A stretch of 64,000 nucleotides of DNA, from positions 2,046,001 through 2,110,000 of the forward strand of contig NC_061147.1 in NCBI RefSeq assembly GCF_905220365.1. Direction: 5' to 3'. The notes beneath the pieces are model-generated. The model saw only the letters and a program-made list of their open reading frames with translations, ran no database searches and was not told the origin of the DNA. Each line of letters starts with the position of its first letter. Within the stretch, counting starts at the first letter, position 1. The position numbers and the translations under genes are program-made. Origin of the DNA: Vanessa cardui (taxonomy: Eukaryota; Arthropoda; Insecta; Lepidoptera; Nymphalidae). Positions 31,834 to 43,600 of this stretch are shown here, piece after piece.

Positions 31834-34800
31834 CCATCTAGTGAAAACGTCGAACCGCCTCAAAATTACCAAAGCATTACATTAACACCATAAATCGTTT
31901 AAGAATCTTGCCACTAATAAATAAGAATCTCGCCCGGGTTGAGATCTGACTTTTATACTTTTGACTATATTTATAATAATATATACTCATTTACGTATTA
32001 CGTCTTCGTTTTTTGAATTACTAATTCTAGCGGTAATTTTCGTTGATTCATTAATTCATAGATAATTTTCATTTTTTTTTAATCTTTCAAATTATTCATA
32101 GTTAAGGAAGTCTAGTCTATAATAATGTTAGCTAAAAAAAATAAGTATTAATTTCGTGACATGACATGACTTTAGGTATTACAAAAGTTTTTGATAAAAA
32201 GAAAAAAATATATGTATATTTATTTACATTTGTTATATGACTGATAGATATTGCATTTTTGAAACTGGTGCCTTAACTTGCAATGTGTTTTAATCGTCTG
32301 TGTACTTTTTCAATATATTTACAATAAATATATTAAAGTTACATAGTTTATAAGGATTTTTTGCAGTATAATATTATATATATAAATAATTTAAATTGAT
32401 ATTTTTAAATGTTGATGCTGAGGCGTTAGTACATAAGGCATTATATGAATCTAAATGTCTATATACCTAGTTATGGGAAATCTCAAATCTTTTACTTCCA
32501 TTGTAATTGTTTTGTCAACAGTGAAATAAATTAATGACACTGTACGGCAATATAACTATCTCTTTCTATTTATAGAATAAATCTCTTGCGTAAGATAAGA
32601 TTGGAAACATTACTATTGTCAGTATGGATCGGTCTAATTGTACTTTTATCATAATTTATAATATGTCCTAACGTAAATTCTTGCCAAATGACTGTTCTTT
32701 TGATTTTTTCTATTGACAATGTGTATTATTTATCTATGGTTATCATATAAGATTTGAATATAATCAACAAAAAAAACTAACTTTGTTTTTTAATATATTC
32801 TGTTTCATAATTTATTTCGTATCTTATGTGCCATTGCCGAGGTCCAAAATCGCACAATTAAAAGGATGTTTTTTTTTTATAAATAGTATTTTATAACATT
32901 ACAATCGTAATTACTCATTAGTCTAGAATTTTATTTATGTGACAATAATTAATATAACTCTATTGCATGTTCATTGTAATCCAAAACATTTTATGATACT
33001 TAGTAAGTTTATATTTGACTGAATAACTTTTTCATATTGTTTGTACTTAAATAATGTTGTGTCGGTGTTTTTTTTTTTAAATATATTACAAAAACTGCGA
33101 TATTTATAAGAAATAATAATAAAGAAAATTATTTAAATTTTGTGTTTACTTTTTTTAACTGTTTGAATACTGAAAATAAATATTCTAAAAGTTTGACTAT
33201 TTTATGTATAAAATACAGAGCTTAGACCTAAAATTCATTGATAAAAATTTACATACATAATTCTAATACAAAAATATTAAAATAAACTTATAAAATTGGA
33301 CATTTTGCATTTTTAAATAACCTGTCAAAGATTTTTTGTCAAAAAACATCCTGGCTTAAATCTTCAGTGAGCTACACAGGCACAAGCAATGTCAAAAATA
33401 TATAATAAATGAATAAGTAAGCCATCCGAGCTAAGATGTCCGCTTTAGGGGACATTTGGCGCTCATACCTGCTCTGCTCTGCTCCATTTGAGGCTGGTCT
33501 ATGAATCATAGGTAAAAGGTAATAAATAAAAGAACAAAGTCTATCATACTCTATTTATTATTTTCAAAAAAAATATAGGAAACGTGAAACAATAATTTAA
33601 CCATCTAAACTTAAACGCTTTAAGGATTAATCGTAATTGTCAGCGTTTGAGACTGAAACCGAATCTACGTTTATTAACGGGGCATTGTTTTGGATTTCAT
33701 TTACAAAGGACACGTTAAAGATTTCAAATAAAGAATGATTTGTGCTTCGTTGATTCGTTGGATAGACTTCAAATTTCATCCAAAAAATTTTTTGATGGAA
33801 TATAAATTGAAGATTAATTATTTTTAATCTGTGCAGAATATTTTTTATCGAGAATGTAACATTCATTTTTCAAATATTTTTCAGAACTTATTTCCCTTTT
33901 AAGAAACATTGTTTAAGGTAAAAAATGTGTAAAACTCACAAGGTATAAAAATTTGTTTTCAAAGATATATGTTTGTAAATGAAATTAATACATATATATT
34001 TTCAATATAATAATTTTGATTAGGTTACATTGTTCCCTCATTGAAATTAAGTTTTACAAACATTTTAATTACGGAAGCGTTCATTTTTATTCGAGCACAA
34101 CTATTTAGAAGTATTTCTATTCTTAACATGAGCGATTTTTTTTCAAACAAATGTATTCTGAGAATGTAGACTATAATGATTTATTAGTAAGATGTTATTT
34201 TTTAAGTAATATGATACAATATTTTCGATTTGATTTGAAAAACTTTAACAAAATAAATTACTCCAGAATATGAGCAAGATCACTTTTATTAAATAACGCT
34301 AATATCAAATAAATCTATTGTAATTCCATCATTACACTTCTTAATTTACAACAAAATTGATTTTTCATAACAAAATAACTGGTATATGGATAATTTCGTT
34401 TCTTTTCTAAATTGATAAAATAGGCAAGTTATTATTTAGTTTTTTAACAATTCAAAGTTACGAAGGTTGTCTTTTACGAATTTGCTTAATTAGAGGCTAA
34501 AAATCTTAACAAAATAATGCAACATAAAATTTCATTACAGTAAAGCCCTATTTTGTAAACAATATTTTAATTGTACACTTGAAAAAAATACTATGTATAT
34601 GACCAATTGTATATAATATAAACATATTAGATATTTAGGTACAATCATAGACTTCCTTTTATAGTTTAAGATGCAAAATATTGCGTTATTTATGATTTTT
34701 ATGATTGTATCTATCTAAAAAATGAATATATACATAATATTTTAGTTTGTGTTTTATTCCATATCAGGTAAGTATGCTCTGCACAGTCATTATATAAGGT

Positions 34801-36736
34801 ATTTTCTTGTATGAACTATCTAAAATGTTAAGTCCATTATGCCTGCCTTAAATTAGGACACTTATTTTTAAAAACAGATTTTTATTTGAATGTTGTGTAA
34901 CGAAAATAGTTTTAGATCGAAAAAATAATACATATTATATTAAATAATATAATTTAAGTCATACTTTTCGGAACTTAACTTTCTTTCTTTTATTCTGGCA
35001 AAAAAAACTATTGTTTACAATATAAGACTTCCTAAAAAGACTTTTTCTGAATTTTAGAAACAAAGGAAATTAAATATGAATGGTATAAGTTGTATATTCA
35101 AATTCAATTGATATTAAATTTAGATTTTGTTAATTAAACAATTGATTTCAATAACAGACATTCTCTACTATTTCTTAATAAGCGACAGGTCCAAATAAAA
35201 TAATTTAATAAAAAATATTTAACGCTTGCTGACAAAATTCAAAATATAATAGCAATTGATTTAGACGTAATTTTTGGATACATTTTTTTGTGTTAATTTT
35301 GTGTACTTTAAAATACTAATTGAGAATGGCATTATTAATATAAAAAGTTCAATATAAAAACGTTCTTTCACCTACACCATCCATATTATGTCTCTTCCGA
35401 GCTCGTATCTTATTAATAAACTTTACGAAGCATTTCCATCAAATCGTTGGCAATATTTTGTATTTTCAACTACAGGCAATCCACATACTTACGGCATGTG
35501 AGTTTCTCGAAATACACGACGTAAATCAAGACATAGGTTACTTATTTTTCTTTTTTGGTATAACATTGACCTCACGACAAGTGAATCTCTATCTCTCCTA
35601 CGCCGGAAGTCAAAACAATTGACGTGAGATTGAATAATAGTGTCAAAACATTGTAGGTCTAAATTAATTGTGGAAATACAAGTTGAGAGCACAAAAGCTG
35701 CCAACATATCTTTCACGGAAACGCAGTTTTGAAGACAGTTATATCAGTTCTCTAGAATCTTTAGCCCCTAACGATAAAAATAGTCACATATTCAAATATA
35801 TTTCGTTTCCTAAATAAATAATTCGAACACTAGTGTTCCGTATCTCCTTAGCCGCAATTAACAAGGGACGTAATAAATAATTTAATAAAAATCACAAAAA
35901 AAAAATGTACTCTCTAATCTTAACTATTATTAATATATCTTTTTACTCTTAGTGCAAGTTCTTTAGAAATATGTGTGAATATTAATTTTTTTTCATCTTA
36001 AAATTTATTTATTATATTTTCGCCTTCGTTAAAACTTTTACATCACAATCATAACGCAGTTTTAGATGTGGATTGATGGAATTTGTGTTTAATACTGATA
36101 TTATTTTATCAGTTGAAAAAACCAATGCCAGGAATACTTTAGTAATCTGTACAATACTGCAAGGAATCATCATTAAACTAATAGCAAAATTCAAAAAAAG
36201 GTTATTATTTTATTATTAATTAAAACAAGACACATTTTAAGTGCTTCAAATTGACATCTGAGCTCGAGTCTAGTTTTAAATAAAGCAAAATATGGTTTAA
36301 AAAAAAATAAGTACTGATTAGTAAATGATAAGGATCTAAAACTGCGCATTCAACCATCCATCGCTTAGCCTCTACGAGACTCTTAGTCTATTATTTACAG
36401 GGAATTATCCTACGGTACGATTTTTCCGCTCAAAGAGTTTGTAGACAAATTTGGAACCTTGTGCAGACGAAACAGAGATCAATTTTAATTACAAAAAAAA
36501 AAAAATACTAAACTATACAAAGTAACACCAAATAATATTTCAATCAATTACAATAAGGCCTTAACATTCACGCAAATTAGACATGATTATAGTTTAAAAC
36601 ATTATTTATATCGACAATTTCACTGTTATATAACATATCGTTATAAAACACGAAAAGGGGACATTGTACCACCTGTCACAAGGTCCATATCTTCTATCCA
36701 CTCACAAAGCCTGTTGTTTTCAAACACAAGCACACA
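31834..36736. other. Convergent intergenic interval with both 3' UTRs
   Basis: 4.9 kb between the stop codons of two convergent genes. Plus-strand AATAAA signals occur at about 31916, 32323, 32577 and 33117. Minus-strand signals (TTTATT on plus) occur at about 36209 and 36004. I cannot choose the used sites. The interval is AT-rich and notably free of the SINE and MITE copies that crowd the introns. Confidence 0.55.
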
Positions 36737-37626
36737 CTAATCCGGAGGTCGATGGATAACTTGCGGTAACTTATCACTTTGCACTTTTGAATCGGCAAAA
36801 CTTTTCACATCTCTCACTTCCCTATCCCTCTGTTTCTCGTATTTCCTATCGTCCGAGCTCTTATGGTCCTTTTTGTGGTCCCTTGACCTCTCGGACTTGT
36901 GGTGAGATGATTTGTGACGGGATGACGAGTGCCGCCTGTGATGGTCGTGAGTTTTATCTGATGATCGTTCCGATCGATTGTCCTTATCTGTCCTGTTCTC
37001 TTTCTCAGTTCTGCTCTCTGATTTTTGGTCAGATTTCTCTATCGATCTATCAGATTTCTCTGACCTACTTTCCGATTTCTCTGTTTTAATGTCCGATTTG
37101 TCCGTTCTATCGGATCTTTCTTTATCAGCTCTTTCGAATGACTTATCGTTCTTGTCACTGGACTTTATTTCGGATTTATCCGACCTGCTTTCAATCTTGT
37201 CTGTTCTATCCTTATCCGGTCTATCAATTTTTTCGTTTCTGTCCAATTTATCTGATTTTTCCGATTTATTGTCCGACTTATCGACTTTGTTTTCCTTATC
37301 CGAAACCCTGATTTCTGGTTTATCAGATTTATCCGTTGATTTGTCCGATTTATCAGAAATTCGAGATTCTGGTTTCTCTGTTCTATGTTTATCTGTGTCT
37401 CTATGCCTGTGTGTATGTTTGTCACTTTTTTCATTCTTGTCGGTCTTATCTGACCTTTCGTGTTTGTCTGTCCGTCTTTCTTTCTTTTCATCCGTTTTAT
37501 CCTTACTTTGGCCCTCTAAGCTCTTTCGACTTTCAGATATTTTTAGCGCGGACTTTTCTTTATATTTTGCACTTAAAGCTCGCATTTCTATAACGCCGCT
37601 CTTATGTTTTGTAGATTTTTTAGAAT
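36737..37626 (-). CDS. RSBN1: RSBN1-like exon 12 (charged repeat tail)
   Basis: Residues 723-1018. Dominated by irregular SDKSDK, EKSDR, DRTDK and KSESR repeats, then a His/Ser/Arg part (DHHRRHSSSRHKSSHHKSER), ending VIHRPPD and stop TAG. Probably disordered and nuclear. Codon use is biased, so the antisense strand also stays open for 242 codons. Confidence 0.92.
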
Positions 37627-40600
37627 CTGTAAACAAAATACACATCAGTGGCTATTTAAAACACAGAACATTGTTTGATCTCGGGATCATTGGCCTAATA
37701 AACTAAGTGATTTAACACCGAGTAATATAAATATTAATCATTCTCACTTACCCGAATGGTTACTTGTATTCTGATCCGGCGGTGGCCTCTCGTCAGCCGG
37801 TGAAGACGCCTCAGACGATGGATAATATTGCTTTAATCTCAGATGCCATGCTGAAAATATAACATGGAATTATGTTACTTTAAACATATAGTCTTCAATT
37901 CGTTAGCTATAATCACTGTTTGGACTGCTTGTGGTTTAATAAAGTTTTCATCTATAATATTTAAAAAATAGAATTCATTTAGAATATAAATACAATATAT
38001 TTATTTTAGCCATCAAGCTCCACTAACAAATACAGTCTAACTTCACAATAAAGTCTTCCTTGGGCGTGACAATTGGAGCGGAATGGCATTGTTATAATTA
38101 AGACTATTGTTACATTGAGCATTTACATCATGAGAAATCGTCATGTGAAAATATACATAAAATGTTAGATGTCATTCTACTAAATGTAGTGAAGTATGGT
38201 CCATAAAGCGCACGAGATAACTTTTGGCTCTTTAGGATACTTTACTTTTTCTATTAGTTGGTGGTAGGGCACAATTATTATTAGAAAAAGAAGTAATTTT
38301 GAAGCAAACCGACTACCATAAAAACTGAAAATGTTCGATTTCTTAGTAATTAAATAAAAAATAAAGATGAAATGTCACCAAATGCTATAGTATAATAAAG
38401 TATAATACTAGTACTTACCTATAGAAGTAACCGCAGATACTGTTCTGAACTGATGGATTATATTCCTCGGTAGGAAGTAAATGTCATCGGAGCACAAAGG
38501 TAATCTTGAATATCGGACACCTTCTCGACGAAGTTGGTTTAGTTTTGCTTCTTCTAACCTATTAAATCAAATATTATTTTAGCCTTTTATTTAATAAATA
38601 CATCTCCCACGCAACTTAAAAACTTCATAAAAAACAAAATTGGTCTAACAATTGACCCCTGTGGGACACCAGAACTGATCTCCATAAATAGGAAAGCTGT
38701 ATCAATTAATTACAATTTTTATTATTAAGACATTATCAATACACACATTACAAAAACGATTATATAAAACTTGGACATTCTTTTACCAATACTTCAGTTA
38801 AATACCTGATTGACGAGATCAAATGCTTTGATAAAATCACTAATAATTAAACTTACCAAGTAACACATTGAGAGATGGGTGGCTCGTAGAGATCCAACTG
38901 TAGTAATTGCACCAGTTTGTTGAAATCTCCCGCATGAAAGGCTACCACATCTTTGGTTATTCTGCCGCGGTCTGATTCATCACCGCAGTGTATTGCTTTA
39001 AGGACTCCTATAGGATAAAAATTTAAAGAGTTTAAGTGAGGTTTTATATTCAATATCAGTCAAAGTAAATTTCGCACTGCTGGTCTATAGGTCTCCTCTC
39101 CCATTAAATAAAGGGTTTGGAACATATTCCATCACGCTGTTCCATTGCGGGTTAGTGGAATGCACGTGTGGCAGAATTTCGATGAAATTAGACACATGTA
39201 GGTTTCCTCACGATGTTTTCCTTCACCGCCGAGCACGTGATAAATTATAAACACAAATTAAGCACATATATATAGTGGTGTTTGCCCGGGTTTGAACCCG
39301 AAATCATATATACCATATCGGGAAATAAATCTTATTAAATATTATCATAAGATGTACATTGCAGGATAAGATTTTGTCGACAATGCAAGAACAAATATAT
39401 GGCATATTATGAAATATTACAAGTATGGTCGATCTGAATGGATATATTTTTGTGCGAGCCCGTCTGGGTAGGTACCACCCACTCATCAGTTATTCTACCG
39501 CCAAATAACAGTAGTCAGTATTGTTGTGTTCCGGTCTGAAGGGTGAGTGAGCCAGTGTAACTACAGGCACAAGGGACATAACATCTCAGTTCCCAAGGTT
39601 AGTGGCGCAGTGACGATGTAAGGAATAGTTAATATTTCTCACAGCGTCATTGTCTATGGGTGATGGTGACCACTTACCATCAGGTGGCCCATATGCTCGT
39701 CCGCCAACCTATACCATAAAAAAAAAAAAAAAGACCATACCGACGGCGGCGGTGGTGATCCGGTCGAGTCCATGACCCACGTGGTCGGCGTGCGCACGCG
39801 TGCGGTCTTCGAACAGGAACTCGCGCGCCTCGCTCCAGCGCGGCAGGTACTGGAGGTTTCGTAGCTCGTTCATGCCCGTCCTGACACAGACACACACACA
39901 CACAATCAAAATTTTAGTATAATACTGTGATTGCTAAAGGCATGGAAAAAAGCTTGCAGCTAATATTAGTTGATTTCCAGGCAGGATGTGTTATATACTT
40001 GTATGACGACGACGACGACCTCCATGGTCGAGTGGTGTGTACACCGGTTTTCATGGGTACGCCACTCTGAGGTCCCGGGTTCGATTCCCGGCCGAGTCGA
40101 TGTAGATTACCATTAGTTTTCTATGTTGTCTTGGGTTTGGGTGTTTGTGGTACCGTCGTTACTTCTGATTTCCATAACACAAGTGGGTCAGCTACTTACA
40201 TTGGGATCAGAATAATGTATGTGATGTTGTCTCATATTTATATTTATTTATAATTATGTAACTAACATGACTTTGGATTTATAAATATTGAAAAGAGCAA
40301 CTACTGTGATTCTTGCTGGTTCTTCTCAGTAGAATCTTTAGTCTAAACTCGCGGTAGCTTCAATTAGTATAGTTTGTTAAATGTCGATTCAAAAATGCTT
40401 GTAAAAGCCTACTTGAACAAAATACATTTTGATCTTGATTAAAAAAATTAGCGCTTTGATAAAACTGTATAAAAAATTCTGCATCAGCAAAAACTTTGTC
40501 ATAGTTATTATTATAGTGTATAGTTAAATATTTACCTTCTTTTCTTAATGGGACTCTTTCCGAGTTCTGCTGTCGGTACAAGTTGTTCTCCCGGCCTGAT

Positions 40601-43600
40601 CCACAGTATAGGACCGTCGTTGGATTCCTGAGGATCCATATCCACAGCTGACATCGGACCCCAAGGCATTGTCTATGGAGAAATTTTATATAAATATATA
40701 TTTTAGTCGAGAGTCGAGATGGCCCAGTGGTTAGAACGCGTGCATCTTAACTGATGATTGCGGGTTCAAACCCAGGCAAGCACCGCTGTTTCATGTGCTT
40801 AATTTGTCTTTATAATTAATTCATCTCGTGCTCAGCGGTGAAGGAAAACATCGTGAGGAAACCTGCATGTGACCAATTTCATAGAAATTCTTCTTAAATT
40901 TTATAAACATAACACCATAATGGCCATATTGCTGACATAAATTTAAGAAAATGCTGCCTGTGATTCTCAAACATATGATATAAAAAGTTTATGTAAAAAA
41001 GATATCTTTAGTTGATCATGTTTAAAAAGTAAAAATTAGACAATTCTTCGTTTAATATGATTATGATGACTTGTATTAAAATTAATATTTGTACATTTGT
41101 TTTTGATTAAAGAACTTCTACACTGTTTAACCAAATACCATAAAAATTAAACATTTTTATAGAGGTTTTTATGCTTTCTGTTTTGACATAACGCCGCTAG
41201 ATGGCACTGCAGTACTTCTACTTTGATATCATTCAACCGACTTGACGATTGAGGTACACACAGATAGAATATTGTCTAATAGGTTAGAGTCGAGATGGCC
41301 CAGTGGTTAGAACGCGTGCATCTTAACCGATGATTACGGGTTGGAACCCAGGCAAGCACCGCTGATTCATGTGCTTAATTTGTCTTTATAATTCATCTCA
41401 TGCTCAGCAGTGAAGGAAAACATCGTGAGGAAACCCGCATGTGACCAATTTCATAGAAATTCTGCCACATGTGTATTCCACCAACCCACATTGGAACAGC
41501 GTTGTGGAATATGTTCCAAACCTTCTCCTCAAAGGGGAGGAGGCCTTTAGCCCAGCAGTGGGAATTTACAGGCTGTTTTTGTTGTATATATCTTAAATTT
41601 TATAAACATAGCACCACAATGGGCATATTGCTAACATAAATTAAAGAAAATGCTGCCTGTGGTTCTCAAACATATGATATGAAAAGCTTATATAAAAGAG
41701 ATATCTTGATCGTTGATCATGTTTAAAAAGTAAAAATTAGACAATTCTTCGTTGAATATGCTGATAATGACTTTTATTAAAATTAATATTTGTACATTTG
41801 TTTTTGATTAAAGAACTTCTACGCTTTTTAACCAAATACCATAAAAATTAAACATTTTGATAGAGATTATTTTGATAGATAGCGCTGCAGTACATCTTAT
41901 ACATATATACTTTGATATAATTCAACAGATTGACTTGACGATTGAAGTACACACAGATAGGATATTATCTAATGGGTTAGATAGAATAACAAAACCTCTA
42001 TATCAGTTAGCTACTCACCAGATTAAGAAAGGGGCAATCGGCCAGCATACGCAACATATCAGGGAAGTAGCCCCCTACCTCTTCATGCACGGTCCCCACC
42101 AATGAGATCTGGTGAAGGGGCCCGGAACGAAACGTCCCCGCTGAGTATGACTGCTGCACCTATAAATAGTAAGCGTACACCCATTAATGCTTTAGTAGTT
42201 ATAATTAAAATTGTTTCAAAAAAGACTTATATGAATGCCATACTTGATGGTGTATCTTTAAGCGGATATATGTACATGTGTGCGTGAAAGTGACACCCTT
42301 GCATAACTTTCTAATATACTATTTTTTTTTTTTATGGTATAGCTTGACGGACGAGCATATGGGCCACTTGATGGTAAGTGGTCACCATTACCCATAGACA
42401 ATGACGCTGTAAGAAATATTATTAACTATTCCTCAAATCGTCAATGTGCCACCAACCTTGGGAACTAAGATATTATGTCCCTTGTGCCTGTAGTTACACT
42501 GGCTCACTCACCCTTCAAACCGGAACACAACAATACCGAGTACTGTTGCTTGGCGGTAGAATAACTGATGAGTGGGTGGTACCTACCCAGACGGGCTTGA
42601 ACAAAGCCCTACCACCAAGTATATACTATAAAATAAGTTGACTTATAAGGCGTTAACTTGACACCATGAGTGTTAAACTCACCGCATCCACTAATAACTG
42701 ATGCTAGTATGTATAACTCCTCCACAAAGTTAGTACTTAAGAAGAGTCGAGATGGCCGCCCAGTGGTTAGAACGCGTGCATCTTAACCGATGATTGCGGG
42801 TTCAAATCCAGACAAGCACTGCTCATTCATGTACTTAATTTGTCTTTATAATTCATCTCGTGCTCGGCGGTGAAGGAAAACATCCTGAGGAAACCTGCAT
42901 GTGACAAATTTCATAGAAATTCTGCCACATGTGTATTCCACCAACCCGCATTGGAACAGCGTGGTGGAATATGTTCCAAACCTTCTCCTCAAAGGGAGAG
43001 GAGGCCTTTAGCCCATCAGTGGAAATTTACAGGCTGTTGTTGTTTGTTGTTGTTGAAGTTAGTACTCGATGATAATCATGCAGGATAAATTGTATCTTAA
43101 TTGAATTTAATTCACATACCTTCGAATTAAATCTGTCGAACAACTAATGATTTTTATTCCATGTCCTCCTAGAAGAATCTACATTGCGAATCGTTGGTAA
43201 CTTTAAATCCAATTTAATCTTGTAAAATGAATATAATCAAGTGCTTGTATGAAACTACTTGGGTGAATATATGATGATGAATGATTTGTCATTAATTAAA
43301 AGAATATTTCACCTGTTGGTAATAACGGCTAATGGTTGTTGTCTCAATATCAGACGCCCTAGCCAGTACACCTGCTTTTACAGTCAATGTTGGGTACTTC
43401 TCTGATAAATACTGCAACAGGCATGGTAGTCTCGCCGCCGCCCCCCGTACCACACCGCAAACGAAGTTTGCCCAACCCTCACTGTTCTCCGAGAAAACGA
43501 GCTGTAACAAAAATACTAATTAATTAAACATTGCTATGACAGAGATGGCCTAATGTTTATAATGTGAAAATGATATTTCCCTAGTTCATATTTATACAAA

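Noticed and set aside
36978..37706. 242-codon plus-strand frame (Leu/Ser/Phe-rich, looks membrane-like)
   Set aside because: Exact antisense of the Ser/Asp/Lys repeat exon of the RSBN1-like gene; codon bias on the true strand keeps it open.
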